Shown: piece by piece, positions 8,454 to 17,362 of the stretch
How the letters are laid out: each line of letters begins with the position of its first letter
How positions within the stretch are numbered: position 1 is the first letter of the stretch
Assembly: GCA_945906725.1 (NCBI GenBank)
Contig: CAMDRI010000052.1
Location: 1 to 32,915, forward strand
From: Candidatus Kuenenia stuttgartensis
Lineage (GTDB): Bacteria; Planctomycetota; Planctomycetia; Planctomycetales; Planctomycetaceae
Length of the DNA: 32,915 bases
Reading direction: 5' to 3'
Position numbers and translations under genes: made by a program
The notes under the pieces: model-generated
Database searches by the model: none
Told to the model about the DNA's origin: nothing
Seen by the model: only the letters and a program-made list of their open reading frames with translations

Positions 8454-9773
8454 ATGCGCGAGGCTCTCGAACAAAGAATTCGCGACAAAAAAGCGGTCGT
8501 CGGAGTGATCGGCTTGGGATACGTCGGCCTGCCGTTGCTGAATGCATTCATCAATGCCGGCTTCAAGACGATGGGCTTTGACATCGACCAGCGCAAAGTC
8601 GATGCGCTCGCCAAAGGCCAGAGCTACATCAAGCACATCCCGTCCGAGATGATCGCGAACTGGCTCATGTTGAAGCAGTTCGAGCCGACCTCAGACATGA
8701 GCCGTCTCAGCGAAGCGGACTGCATCCTGATCTGCGTTCCGACGCCGCTCAACGAGAGCCGCGATCCCGATATGAGCTACATCGAGGGCACGACCGAATC
8801 CATCCGCGCCGCGCTGCGGCCTGGACAACTCGTGGTGCTCGAAAGCACGACGTACCCGACGACCACGCGCGATGTCGTGCTGCCGATCCTCAGCAAGACC
8901 GGCCTGAAGTCCGGCAACGATTTCTTTCTGGCCTTCAGTCCCGAACGCGAAGACCCGGGCAACCCGGACTTCCAAGCTCAGCGCATTCCGAAAGTCGTTG
9001 GTGGCCTCGACCCAATCAGCGGGAAACTGGCCGAACAGCTTTACAGCCACGCGATCGTGAAGGTCATCCCGGTCAGCAACGCCGAGATCGCCGAGGCCTG
9101 CAAAATCCTGGAGAACACCTATCGCTGCGTGAATATCGCGCTGGTCAACGAACTCAAAGTACTCTTCGACAAAATGGGCATCGACGTTTGGGAAGTCATC
9201 GACGCCGCGAAAACGAAACCGTTCGGCTTCCAAGCGTTTTATCCAGGGCCGGGACTCGGTGGGCATTGCATCCCGATCGACCCGTTCTATCTGAGCTGGC
9301 TGGCTCGCAAGTACGGCATGACTACGCGATTTATCGAACTCGCCGGTGAGATCAATCAGCGGATGCCGGAATACGTCATCACGCGGCTGATGGAATTCCT
9401 CAACGAAGTCGGCAAGGCTCTGAAGGGGAGCAAGATCGCGCTGCTCGGCATGGCGTACAAGAAGGACGTCGATGATCCGCGCGAAAGTCCGTCGTTCGTG
9501 TTGATGGAGGAACTCCTGCGTCGCGGAGCCGTCGTGACCTACAACGATCCGCACGTCCCGTCGTTGCCAAAAATGAGGCATCACAACGTCCCCGACATGG
9601 ACAGCACACCGCTGACGCCGGAATACCTCGCCGCTCAAGACTGCGTGCTGATCGCGACGGATCACTCGGCCTACGACTGCGAGTTCATCGTCCAGAATTC
9701 AAAGCTGGTGCTCGACACCCGCAACGCGACGAAGAACGTGAAGGTCGGCCGCGAAAAGATTCGCAAGGCGTGA
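8454..9773 (+). CDS. UDP-sugar 6-dehydrogenase (UDP-GlcNAc/ManNAc type, WbpA/WecC-like)
   Basis: A 439-aa NAD-dependent nucleotide-sugar dehydrogenase that oxidises C6 of a UDP-hexose to the uronate by two successive two-electron steps, supplying precursors for surface polysaccharide. The N-terminal Rossmann motif is GVIGLGYVGLP (residues 17-27). The central part holds FSPEREDPGNPDF and ENTYRCVNIALVNEL. The catalytic cysteine is Cys272 in GPGLGGHCIPIDPFYLSW, and the C-terminal UDP-binding domain has GMAYKKDVDDPRESPS. The PFGFQAFYPGPGLGGHCIPIDP form fits the N-acetylhexosamine group better than UDP-glucose dehydrogenase. The gene stands alone between the ABC exporter and a convergent folP, so context does not name the polysaccharide. 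Confidence 0.92.
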   Translation: MREALEQRIRDKKAVVGVIGLGYVGLPLLNAFINAGFKTMGFDIDQRKVDALAKGQSYIKHIPSEMIANWLMLKQFEPTSDMSRLSEADCILICVPTPLNESRDPDMSYIEGTTESIRAALRPGQLVVLESTTYPTTTRDVVLPILSKTGLKSGNDFFLAFSPEREDPGNPDFQAQRIPKVVGGLDPISGKLAEQLYSHAIVKVIPVSNAEIAEACKILENTYRCVNIALVNELKVLFDKMGIDVWEVIDAAKTKPFGFQAFYPGPGLGGHCIPIDPFYLSWLARKYGMTTRFIELAGEINQRMPEYVITRLMEFLNEVGKALKGSKIALLGMAYKKDVDDPRESPSFVLMEELLRRGAVVTYNDPHVPSLPKMRHHNVPDMDSTPLTPEYLAAQDCVLIATDHSAYDCEFIVQNSKLVLDTRNATKNVKVGREKIRKA

Positions 9774-9828
9774 GTGCTTTGCCCCGTGAGGAACACGTCA
9801 ACCCGTTGGTCGCCAATAAACGCGGAAT

Positions 9829-10767
9829 TCAAGGGCGGTGATTCAATACGGTTTGCCAAGCGAGCAGCGCATCGCGAGTGGCTCGCACATCATGCACACG
9901 CAGGAGGTCCGTGCCTTGAGCGGCCAATGCGAGGCTGACACCCAGCGTGCCGGCGTCGCGTTCTTCGAGCTCTCGGCCGAGTACCTTTTTCAAGAACCGC
10001 TTCCGCGAATGGCCGATGAGCACTGGGCGGCCGAGCGAGTGAAACGTTGCGATGTGCGACAGCAGTTCCAGATTGTGCTCTGCCGTTTTGCCGAAGCCGA
10101 TCCCTGGGTCGAGGACGATACGCTCGCGTGTGATGCCGGCAGCTTCGAGATCATCCAGACGTCGTGAGAAGTATCGGCACACGTCGGCAACGACGTCGTC
10201 GTAGCGCGGCTCAATCTGCATGGTCTGTGGCATGCCTTGAATGTGCATCACGATCACGCCACAAGAGGACTCCTGACAAATGCGTGGCATGTCTGCGTCG
10301 AAGGTCAGGCCTGAAATGTCGTTGACGATTGCAGCCCCAACCTCCAGGCATTGGCGAGCGACTTCGGCCTTGGAGGTGTCGATACTGATCGGTGTTTTTG
10401 TTTGTCGAGCCAATTCACGAACCACTGGGACAACTCGCCGCAACTCCTCGTCCAACGGGACCGCTGTTGCACCAGGACGAGTCGATTCGCCGCCGATGTC
10501 AAGAATGTTGGCACCTTCATCGGCTAATCTCAGCGCGTGCTCAACAGCGGCCGACACCGAATCAAACTGGCCACCATCCGAAAAGCTGTCGGGCGTGACA
10601 TTTAAGATCCCCATTAATTTCGTCTGGCCAGTCATCTTCCATCGCTGAGAACCAACGAGCCAATCTCGGGCCGAGGGCTGTTCACTGGGAGCGGATGACC
10701 TCACAAAAGTGCAATCAGGATGAAGAGGCAAAATAGGGGGCCTTTGATTTTCTGGGTGGTTTGACAT
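9829..10767 (-). CDS. folP: Dihydropteroate synthase FolP
   Basis: FolP condenses p-aminobenzoate with 6-hydroxymethyl-dihydropterin diphosphate in folate synthesis; it is the sulfonamide target. The core begins with LMGILNVTPDSFSDGG, then ILDIGGESTRPGA, then SIDTSKAEVA and IVNDISGL, DPGIGFGKT near the middle, and GHSRKRFL towards the C-terminus. These are the pterin- and phosphate-binding loops in order. From the ATG at 10767 the product is 312 aa, with a ~50-residue N-terminal extension before the barrel. A GTG at 10797 is also in frame, and an internal ATG (the Met of KMTGQTK) would give a size nearer the shortest homologues. It is convergent with the upstream dehydrogenase gene and has no partner folate gene nearby. 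Confidence 0.95.
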   Translation of the reverse strand: MSNHPENQRPPILPLHPDCTFVRSSAPSEQPSARDWLVGSQRWKMTGQTKLMGILNVTPDSFSDGGQFDSVSAAVEHALRLADEGANILDIGGESTRPGATAVPLDEELRRVVPVVRELARQTKTPISIDTSKAEVARQCLEVGAAIVNDISGLTFDADMPRICQESSCGVIVMHIQGMPQTMQIEPRYDDVVADVCRYFSRRLDDLEAAGITRERIVLDPGIGFGKTAEHNLELLSHIATFHSLGRPVLIGHSRKRFLKKVLGRELEERDAGTLGVSLALAAQGTDLLRVHDVRATRDALLAWQTVLNHRP

Positions 10768-10970
10768 TGGAGGCGTCACGGCTATCCTACCTCGCACAGT
10801 CTTCGCAATCGGAAGAGTTAGTCCGATAAATCAACAATGCGTAACACCTAGCGTCCAGGGAGTGTCGGACGCGAATCGTCTTGGACGTCAGAGCCATGAG
10901 GGCTCCGCTCGTTCACCTCGATGGAAGGCCAAGAGGCCGAGCCATCATAGTGCAAGGAAAGGGAGACATC

Positions 10971-11309
10971 ATGAGTCGTTCTATGAAGTTGGTTGCGTTG
11001 AGCGTGACCCTGGCCGTCCTGGCCGCATTCAGCGGTGCCGCTGAAGCCAAGGACTGCTGCAAACCCGCGAAGGTTAAGTGCTGTAAGGCTCCGAAGCCGG
11101 CCTGCTGCGCCAAAGCCGCTCCGGCTCCGTGCCAGATCCAGACGGTGAGCTGCTGCAAGCCAGCCGCGACCTGCTGTGCCGCCAAGACCTCTTGCTGCTC
11201 AGCTCCGAAGGCCTGCTGTGGCAGCGCCGCTCCGGCCGCCGCCGCTCCGGCAGTGAAGGAAGTTCCTCCGCCGCCGAAGGAAGAAGCCGCTCCGGCTCCG
11301 AAGGCGTAA
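10971..11309 (+). CDS. Small secreted Cys-Cys-rich protein, 112 aa
   Basis: I do not recognise a named family. The ATG at 10971 is preceded by a strong Shine-Dalgarno run (aaggaaaggga). Residues 1-26 form a signal peptide ending in GAAEAKD. The mature part contains seven Cys-Cys pairs spaced 5-15 residues apart, with Lys, Ala and Pro between them, and a Pro/Glu/Ala tail (KEVPPPPKEEAAPAPKA). The even spacing of vicinal cysteines suggests a metal-binding or disulfide-cross-linked envelope protein; that is inference. The gene is monocistronic: a strong terminator starts 33 bases after the stop. The open frame extends upstream to 10881, but the Shine-Dalgarno and signal peptide fix the start at 10971. 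Confidence 0.8.
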   Translation: MSRSMKLVALSVTLAVLAAFSGAAEAKDCCKPAKVKCCKAPKPACCAKAAPAPCQIQTVSCCKPAATCCAAKTSCCSAPKACCGSAAPAAAAPAVKEVPPPPKEEAAPAPKA

Positions 11310-11342
11310 TTGCCTCTTGGACAACTTAATGTGCTAATCAAG

Positions 11343-11381
11343 AAATCGAGTTGACTCCTCACGGGTCAACTCGATTTTTTT
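11343..11381 (+). terminator. Rho-independent terminator after the Cys-rich gene
   Basis: A perfect 13-bp stem (aaatcgagttgac/gtcaactcgattt, 11343-11355 and 11365-11377) with a 9-base loop runs into a T tract that ends at 11381. Confidence 0.92.
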
Positions 11382-11522
11382 GCACCTTGGAATTGGTGAG
11401 AGCATGATGCTGACGTGCTCGCTGTCTGGCTTGACGCTCTTCTGAGCCAGTCGCACAATCACATCACGTTGTTGGCGAATCTCGCCCACATTATCCGCTT
11501 CGTCCCGCTAGGCGAGACCAGA

Positions 11523-12341
11523 ATGTCGCAAAGTCATCCGTCTAATCCAGTGCTTGGATTCGATCGTCGCAAGTTTCTAGCGAGTTTGGTCGGCACATCG
11601 CTGATTGCGATCGGGTGTGGTGCAGAGACCTATAAAAATCGTCTCGCAGAGACTCAGAAGTTTTTTGAGTACCTCGAAAAAGTGAACGTGGCGCTCGGGT
11701 CGAAGGTGGTCCCTTTTGAAGGTGTGGAAATTCGAGTTCCCAAGCCCTTCGAGCAAATCCTTCCGCCCCCTCCACCCAAAGATGGAGAACCTGAGGCTGC
11801 ACCTCTTAACCCGAATGAAGACCCCGCTCGATTGGGCTACCATCCCAACGTACGTCTTGAAGGTGTGCTCGCCAGTTGGCAAGCGAAGGTCGACTTGGAA
11901 CCCTCGGGCGAAGGGATGGCCTACCTGCACTTGTTGAGCAACTTACCGCGATGGGTCGAGAAGCAAACCAACAACGACATCGAGCCACTTCAATATCGCA
12001 GCGATCTGACAAACGTGCTGGCCAACGTCTACAACGTGCAGACGGAAACGACGGACTCCGCATGGCCTTGGGAAACTCTTCGCGATCGGGACTTCTCGCC
12101 GTATGTCGGCAAGAAGAAAGTCGAATCGATTTCGATCCCGCCCGAGGAAAACCCCATCAACGCCATCTTCTATTGGATGGAAGTCAAAGACGTGCATGTC
12201 GGATTGGTGCTGATTTTTCCGCGCGCGATGGACGCTCGTTTGAAGTTGGAAGATCGCCTGAAGCACACGTTGGAAACACTCAGGGTACCGTCACAGCCCT
12301 CACAACTGAAAGCTAACAAACCGACGTTGGGCGGATTCTGA
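11523..12341 (+). CDS. Exported Tat/lipoprotein-like hypothetical protein, 272 aa
   Basis: The ATG at 11523 has aggcgaga 8-15 bases upstream; the frame is also open back to 11415. No family is recognised. The N-terminus has a twin-arginine-like segment, DRRKFLASLVG, then a short hydrophobic run ending in AIGC. This could be a Tat signal with a lipobox-like cysteine; the Ala at -3 is atypical. The mature protein has a proline-rich linker (QILPPPPPKDGEP) at about residues 80-92, then a probable globular domain with several aromatic residues. Expected location is the periplasm or outer face of the inner membrane. It ends 8 bases from the convergent LRR gene. A role cannot be given. Confidence 0.75.
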   Translation: MSQSHPSNPVLGFDRRKFLASLVGTSLIAIGCGAETYKNRLAETQKFFEYLEKVNVALGSKVVPFEGVEIRVPKPFEQILPPPPPKDGEPEAAPLNPNEDPARLGYHPNVRLEGVLASWQAKVDLEPSGEGMAYLHLLSNLPRWVEKQTNNDIEPLQYRSDLTNVLANVYNVQTETTDSAWPWETLRDRDFSPYVGKKKVESISIPPEENPINAIFYWMEVKDVHVGLVLIFPRAMDARLKLEDRLKHTLETLRVPSQPSQLKANKPTLGGF

Positions 12342-12349
12342 AGGCAACG

Positions 12350-12997
12350 TCATCTCTCGATGCGGCACATCGGAAGTCTGCGTCGTAGTTGCTCGGCCGC
12401 AGGTGATGAGACGGCCGTCTTGGCGAGATAGAGTTCGTGCAACTGGCGTAAGTGTGCCAAACAGGCAGTGCCGCTGTCGGTGACTCGGCTTCCGATCAGC
12501 GAGAGGTGTCGCAGTTCCCGCAGAGAAGCCACCGTCCTCAAGCCCTCATCGCCAATACGAGTGAAACTCAAGTCGAGCATCCGCAGTTGAGTTTGCGCAA
12601 TTGCGAACTTCTGGAGTCCGCGATCCGAAACCTCTGATCCCGAAACGTCCAAACCAACAGGCTTCACCGAAGCCAGCAATGATCTCAGGCCGTCGTCGCT
12701 GAATGGCAAACCACGCAATTCGAGCGCCAATTCGCTCATCGGTTGCAACGCCAACAGGATGTCCGATTCGATGATCCCTTTTTGATCCAAATGTTCCGCC
12801 TTCAAGCGGACCAAGAGGCCTTCAGTTTCCGACTCACGAACTGCGAATCTCTTCACGACGGCGCCGCGCTGCACCAATTTTCGAATAGCAGCGTCAGTTC
12901 CAAGTTTGTCTCGATGACGCGCTGAATCGTCGGCGGTGATCGGCGACAGCAGAGCCACACTCAAAAGTACTGCAACAAGTATTGGTGAGTGCCGCAT
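12350..12997 (-). CDS. Exported leucine-rich-repeat protein, 215 aa
   Basis: The N-terminus is a signal peptide (MRHSPILVAVLLSVALLSPITADD). From about residue 90 to 205 there are about five leucine-rich repeats of 23-25 residues in the pattern LxxLxLxxTxIxDxGL, for example LRMLDLSFTRIGDEGL and LRHLSLIGSRVTDSG. This is the ribonuclease-inhibitor/GALA-like type that is abundant in planctomycetes. Such repeats bind proteins; the partner is unknown. It lies 24 bases downstream of sufS on the same strand with a Shine-Dalgarno agaaggt, so it is probably the last gene of the sufU-sufS transcript, although an exported protein has no obvious role in Fe-S assembly. Confidence 0.85.
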   Translation of the reverse strand: MRHSPILVAVLLSVALLSPITADDSARHRDKLGTDAAIRKLVQRGAVVKRFAVRESETEGLLVRLKAEHLDQKGIIESDILLALQPMSELALELRGLPFSDDGLRSLLASVKPVGLDVSGSEVSDRGLQKFAIAQTQLRMLDLSFTRIGDEGLRTVASLRELRHLSLIGSRVTDSGTACLAHLRQLHELYLAKTAVSSPAAEQLRRRLPMCRIER

Positions 12998-13021
12998 CGG
13001 AACACCTTCTGAAAGTCCGCC

Positions 13022-14284
13022 TCATTCCAAGCGAAACTTGTGGCGAGCATAATGAATCGCGTCGATGAGCGAGTCGACTTCGGCCTCGGTATTGTAGAAC
13101 GCAAAGCTGGCACGAGCAGTTGCCGGGACGTCGAGCCAGTCGTGCAATGGCATCGTGCAATGATGGCCGGCTCGCACTGCGACTCCTTTTTGATCCAGCA
13201 GATCGGCCAGATCGTGCGGATGCACTTTCTCGACAGTGAAGCTGACGATCGCACCACGATGCTCGGCGGCTGGTCCGTAAACAGTCACTCCCGGTAGTTG
13301 CGGCAACAACCGTAACGCTTTTTCGAGCAGCTTCGATTCCTGTGCATGGATTGCCTCGAAGCCAATCGACTGCACGTAACCAATCGCTGCTCCCAATCCA
13401 ATCGCCTCGGTGATCGGGATGGTGCCGGCCTCGAACTTCGACGGCAATTCACCCCAGGTTGAGGATTCGAGATGCACCTCGTTGATCATGTTGCCGCCAC
13501 ACAGGAACGGGTCCATTGCTTCCAGCACTTCGCGACGGCCATACAGCACACCGATGCCGGTTGGACCGAATAACTTGTGTCCGGAGAATGCCAAGAAATC
13601 AATGGCTGGGTCTCGCACGTCGGTCGGCATGTGGGGAACGCTCTGTGCCCCATCGACCAAGATCACAGCTCCGACACTCTTCGCCCGCGACGCGAGTTCT
13701 CGGATCGGATTGATCGTTCCGAGCACATTCGACATGGCCGTCACCGCGACCAGTTTTGTTCTTGAGGTAATGACCCGATCGAAGTGTGATGCATCCAGGC
13801 GACCGTCGGTGGTTAGTGGAATGAACCGCAACTTGGCTCCGGTGGTCTTTGCCGTTTGCTGCCACGGGACCAAATTCGCGTGATGCTCCATCTCGTTGAG
13901 CAGTATCTCGTCCCCCGGCTTCAGAAACTTTCGCCCCCAGGCGTGTGCGACCAGATTGATCGACATGGTGGTACCGGAGGTAAAAATGATCTCGGCGGAA
14001 TCGGCCGCGTTCAAAAAGCCCCGGATTTTCTCGCGGGCCGCTTCCAATTCGACGGTCACTCGATCGCCAAGTTGATGGATGCCACGATGCACGTTCGCCG
14101 TGCAGGTCTCGTAGATCTCTCGCAGTTTGTCGATGACCGCGTGCGGCTTTTGAGCGGTCGCACCGTTGTCGAGATACGCCAGTGTCGCCCCGTTCGGCAG
14201 AGGCCTCGCAAGGATCGGAAAGTCCGCTCGCACCACCTGAACGTCGAATGGGCGACGTGGCAAGGTCTCCGGCGATGTGTTCAT
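13022..14284 (-). CDS. sufS: Cysteine desulfurase SufS
   Basis: SufS is a PLP enzyme that takes sulfur from cysteine as a persulfide for Fe-S cluster assembly. The PLP lysine is about residue 237 in AFSGHKLFGPTGIGVLYG, with DGAQSVPHMPTDV before it. The catalytic cysteine is about residue 376 in RAGHHCTMPLHDWL, the group II (SufS/CsdA) arrangement. The start at ATG 14284 is supported by a strong AGGAG Shine-Dalgarno that overlaps the stop codon of sufU; the frame extends to 14329, but those residues lie inside sufU. The product is 420 aa, slightly above the usual ~405 because of a short N-terminal tail. No sufB, sufC or sufD is in the window. Confidence 0.96.
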   Translation of the reverse strand: MNTSPETLPRRPFDVQVVRADFPILARPLPNGATLAYLDNGATAQKPHAVIDKLREIYETCTANVHRGIHQLGDRVTVELEAAREKIRGFLNAADSAEIIFTSGTTMSINLVAHAWGRKFLKPGDEILLNEMEHHANLVPWQQTAKTTGAKLRFIPLTTDGRLDASHFDRVITSRTKLVAVTAMSNVLGTINPIRELASRAKSVGAVILVDGAQSVPHMPTDVRDPAIDFLAFSGHKLFGPTGIGVLYGRREVLEAMDPFLCGGNMINEVHLESSTWGELPSKFEAGTIPITEAIGLGAAIGYVQSIGFEAIHAQESKLLEKALRLLPQLPGVTVYGPAAEHRGAIVSFTVEKVHPHDLADLLDQKGVAVRAGHHCTMPLHDWLDVPATARASFAFYNTEAEVDSLIDAIHYARHKFRLE

Positions 14285-14294
14285 TTGCAGACTC

Positions 14295-14735
14295 CTAGCC
14301 GGACGTCGCGACCACAGGATCACTGCCATCCGTCGGTTGCGGCCGAGCCTTTGCGGGAGCCTGATCCAATTCGTACATCAGCGTCTTGAGCACTTTGAAT
14401 CCCAGTAATCCGCAACGCTGTCGAGTCGCCGTCAGCGGCACCTTCAGTAGCCGCAACATTTCGGGGGCTTGGAAGCCACGCAGTTCGTCCAACGTCTTGC
14501 CCTCGACGTGCTGACAAAGGATCGACGCGGCCGCTTGGCTGATGGCACAACCTTTTCCGTTGAAAAACGCCTCGGCGACTCGTCCGGATTCATCCAGCTT
14601 CAGTTCCAACCGGATTTGGTCGCCACACAACGGGTTTTTCTCGCTGTGAGCACACGTCGGACTGGCGATATGCCCCTTGTGATAGGGACATTCGTAATGA
14701 TCCAGGATGTAATCGTCGTAGAGATCTGCGTTCAC
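14295..14735 (-). CDS. sufU: SufU-type Fe-S assembly protein
   Basis: SufU accepts the persulfide from SufS, usually through a zinc-bound cysteine, and passes sulfur to the SufBCD scaffold. The family features are LYDDYILDHYECPYHKG at the N-terminus, then the three conserved cysteines in NPLCGDQI (with its Asp), GKGCAISQAAASIL and RQRCGLLGFKVL. The GTG at 14735 gives a normal N-terminus; a TTG at 14747 is also in frame. The C-terminal ~20 residues (Ala/Pro/Asp rich) are a non-conserved tail. The stop lies 10 bases before sufS and overlaps its Shine-Dalgarno, so the genes are translationally coupled. The GTG start overlaps, in GTGA form, the stop of a doubtful upstream frame (14732-15091). Confidence 0.93.
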   Translation of the reverse strand: MNADLYDDYILDHYECPYHKGHIASPTCAHSEKNPLCGDQIRLELKLDESGRVAEAFFNGKGCAISQAAASILCQHVEGKTLDELRGFQAPEMLRLLKVPLTATRQRCGLLGFKVLKTLMYELDQAPAKARPQPTDGSDPVVATSG

Positions 14736-15264
14736 GCCGATACCCAATTGGTCACGGCCGATTCGCCGCTGTCTGTTGGCTCAGTTGATGTTTCGTTTTC
14801 GACAATTTCATCTGTCAAAATAGCAACGCCCCCGGAAGGATCAAGCCTACAGAGCAGATTTGCTGTTCGAAGAATACCGAATCGAAGAATGCTGCGCCAC
14901 AGCAGGGTCGCCAGACAGTGGCCGTAACACAGCTCCCGAACGCGATACGTAGGTTGACCAGTCACCGAGCATTTTTGGTCTCGAATTTTATTGAATCGGA
15001 TGTTGCGCCAAGTCGGACTCAGTATTTGATCGCGGGATTGAGCTATGAATTTGTTGGCATGTTCGACCAAGTAATACAAGGCAGGGAGCACTGATCGACG
15101 TCCGTCGTGAGTTAGTTGACCGAGAATGACTCGGCGTTAGGATGCACACGCTGTTCGTCAGGCGGTTGTGCTCGGCGGACACAGGACACAATTCCTAGAA
15201 CCACAGGCTCAATGGCCCGTGGAGCAAGTTTGCAAGACGTTTCCGGCGGCTGGCGAATTAGCCA
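14736..15264. other. Stretch upstream of the suf operon without a convincing gene
   Basis: About 530 bases. A leftward frame at 14732-15091 (119 codons from a GTG) ends in a GTGA overlap with sufU, which is what a coupled upstream gene would show. Its codon use is less GC-biased than neighbouring genes and its product matches nothing I know. A small inverted repeat (ccgag-aatga-ctcgg) lies near 15119-15133. The suf operon promoter should be here. Confidence 0.4.
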
Positions 15265-15603
15265 ATGCTGAAACGTGTTCCTTCAACGGTTTTCGTGGGT
15301 GTCATCGTGTTGTTCACTGCCGATGAGACATTGCTGACGGTGATGGTCTGGGTGCTGGCATTTCTGAGCGGCGCGGCGTTGATTGCCTCGCGGTTCACGG
15401 CCGGACTCCGGCGCTGGCTGTCGTGTGGGGTCTCGTCACCATTCGCGCTCCTGCATGAGATGACGGACAAGCGACGGCGGCTGGAAGGCTTTCTTCCGGC
15501 ACGTTGCCAGGTTCGATCTGTCAGCGATCGCTCAGATCCGCCCGGCCGAATCCGGCCTCGTGCTGGGGACGAGCTGCGCAAATGGCATTCCGATGGCCGT
15601 TGA
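15265..15603 (+). CDS. Doubtful small membrane protein, 112 aa
   Basis: An ATG frame with GC-rich third positions. The first ~48 residues hold two hydrophobic stretches (VFVGVIVLFTADETLLTV and MVWVLAFLSGAALIA) that could be membrane helices, followed by a basic, Arg-rich tail. No Shine-Dalgarno is visible and no family is recognised. A hairpin with heptamer-like arms begins 9 bases after the stop. It might be a real membrane protein or chance coding in a long intergenic gap before rny. Confidence 0.3.
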   Translation: MLKRVPSTVFVGVIVLFTADETLLTVMVWVLAFLSGAALIASRFTAGLRRWLSCGVSSPFALLHEMTDKRRRLEGFLPARCQVRSVSDRSDPPGRIRPRAGDELRKWHSDGR

Positions 15604-15611
15604 AGCATCAA

Positions 15612-15634
15612 ATCTGAAATCTCTGATTTCAGAT
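15612..15634. repeat. Perfect 10-bp hairpin made of AAATCTG/AAATCTC heptamers
   Basis: The arms atctgaaatc (15612-15621) and gatttcagat (15625-15634) flank a 3-base loop. The left side reads as two 7-bp units, aaatctg and aaatctc. The complementary unit atttgag is tandemly repeated inside the PSD1 gene at 24345-24372. There is no T tract, so it is not a standard terminator. It lies 100 bases before rny. Confidence 0.6.
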
Positions 15635-15733
15635 CGCTAACTTTCTCCTCTGACCGCCGTTGCCGCACGCATGTGAACGCGGCGACTGATCGGTTGAGCA
15701 TGTGGTTTCGCAGAAAAAAAAGGCTGCGAAGCC

Positions 15734-17275
15734 ATGACCGAAGCGATTGTTGGATTGGTGGGGTTGCTGCTTGGCAGTGCCGTCGGGTACTTCTTTGAGT
15801 GGTTGCGGCGTGGAGCCGCATATCAAGACCGTGACGCGATTATCGCTCAGGCGCAACGCGACGCCGACAACCTCAAACGGACGGAGGAGATCGCAGCCAA
15901 AGAGATCGTCCTCAAACGCCGCGAGGAACTCGAACGTGAGATCAACAAGACTCGCGACGAAGTCCGCGACTTTGAGCGGCAACTCGACAAGCGGGAGTCA
16001 TCGCTCAAGGAGCAGCAGGACGACCTCGTCAAGAAAGAACGGTTCCTGCAAACCAACCAGACGAAGTTGGCGGAGCGGCTAAAGGCCATCGAAGCCCGCG
16101 ACAAGGAACTCGAACGTCTGTTGCGCGATGAGCAGGAGCAACTCTACAAGATCAGCGGGCTCGACAAAGCGACCGCGACATCGCAGTTGCTGGACCGGCT
16201 CGATCGAGAACTGAAGAACGAGACCGGCACGCTGATTCTCAAGCATGAAGCAGAACTGCGCGATCAATCGGAAGTGAAGGCGCGTGAGATCATCGGCATG
16301 GCGGTGCAGCGCTGTGCCTCGCAACACACCTCCGAGTTGGCGGTCAGCACGGTCGATATTCCGAACGACGAGATGAAAGGCCGCATCATCGGCCGCGAAG
16401 GACGCAACATTCGCGCGTTCGAGAAAGCCGCTGGTGTGGACGTGATCGTCGATGACACGCCTGGCGTGGTTGTCGTCTCGGCGTTCGACAAAGTGCGGCG
16501 TGAGATCGCTCGGCAATCGCTGGTCAAACTGATCGAGGACGGCCGCATTCATCCGACACGCATCGACGAAGTCGTTGCGGAAACGACCAAAGAAATGGAC
16601 GGCTTCGTTCGTAAAACTGGCCAGGCAGCGTGCCAGGAAGTCGGCGTGCTGGGACTTCACGAGAAGCTGGTTGATCTGATGGGCCGGCTGCACTTCCGCA
16701 CCAGCTACAGTCAAAACGTGCTGCGTCACTCGATTGAGGTTTCGCATCTGACCGGCTTGATCGCCGAGCAATTTGGACTCGACGGCGACATTGCTCGCCG
16801 CTGCGGATTCTTGCACGACATCGGCAAAGCCGCTGATCACGAGATGGAAGGTGGGCATCCTGCCGTGGGTGCCGAGTTGCTCAAGCGGTACGGCGAGAAG
16901 GGTGAAGTTGTCCATGCCGCGTTCGGACATCACGACGACATCCGCCCCGAATACATCTACACGGTGCTGGTCGCCGCCGCCGATGCGGTCAGCGCGTCGC
17001 GGCCGGGCGCTCGCCGAGAAAGTCTGGATCGATACATCAAACGGCTCGAAGAACTGGAAGCCGTCGCGTTCGGCTTCCCCGGCGTCGACCAGGCCTTTGC
17101 GGTGCAAGCGGGTCGCGAGATTCGCATCATCGTCGATTCGGGCCGAGTCAACGACCGCGAAGCTGCCAAGCTGGCCCGCGACATTGCTACCGCCATCGAA
17201 CAAGCCTTGACCTATCCCGGCGAAATCAAAGTCACGGTTCTGCGGGAGACCAAGGCGATCGAGATCGCACGGTAA
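15734..17275 (+). CDS. rny: Ribonuclease Y
   Basis: RNase Y is a membrane-anchored endoribonuclease that starts mRNA decay. The 513-aa product has the standard plan: an N-terminal membrane helix (residues 3-22, [20 protein letters not shown]), a long coiled coil rich in Glu, Lys and Arg to about residue 170, a KH domain with [15 protein letters not shown] (around residues 217-231), and an HD domain with [12 protein letters not shown] (around residues 360-371) followed by the HHDD segment. Length and order match the family. No strong Shine-Dalgarno is apparent before the ATG at 15734. It appears to stand alone: the next gene begins 87 bases downstream with its own strong ribosome-binding site. 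Confidence 0.96.
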   Translation: MTEAIVGLVGLLLGSAVGYFFEWLRRGAAYQDRDAIIAQAQRDADNLKRTEEIAAKEIVLKRREELEREINKTRDEVRDFERQLDKRESSLKEQQDDLVKKERFLQTNQTKLAERLKAIEARDKELERLLRDEQEQLYKISGLDKATATSQLLDRLDRELKNETGTLILKHEAELRDQSEVKAREIIGMAVQRCASQHTSELAVSTVDIPNDEMKGRIIGREGRNIRAFEKAAGVDVIVDDTPGVVVVSAFDKVRREIARQSLVKLIEDGRIHPTRIDEVVAETTKEMDGFVRKTGQAACQEVGVLGLHEKLVDLMGRLHFRTSYSQNVLRHSIEVSHLTGLIAEQFGLDGDIARRCGFLHDIGKAADHEMEGGHPAVGAELLKRYGEKGEVVHAAFGHHDDIRPEYIYTVLVAAADAVSASRPGARRESLDRYIKRLEELEAVAFGFPGVDQAFAVQAGREIRIIVDSGRVNDREAAKLARDIATAIEQALTYPGEIKVTVLRETKAIEIAR

Positions 17276-17362
17276 CGTGCTGGATGCGTCTCGCATCCGA
17301 ATCGAGAATCAAACACATGGACGCTTGACGCATCCACCACATTCCTGAGGGGACGGTGAATC

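Noticed and set aside
16079..17296. Long leftward frame (405 codons) antisense to rny
   Set aside because: The opposite strand codes for a complete RNase Y; the antisense product is Asp/Val/Gln-rich without motifs.
17281..17298. Short hairpin ggatgcg/cgcatcc after rny
   Set aside because: Only 7 bp and no T tract follows, so it was not called a terminator.
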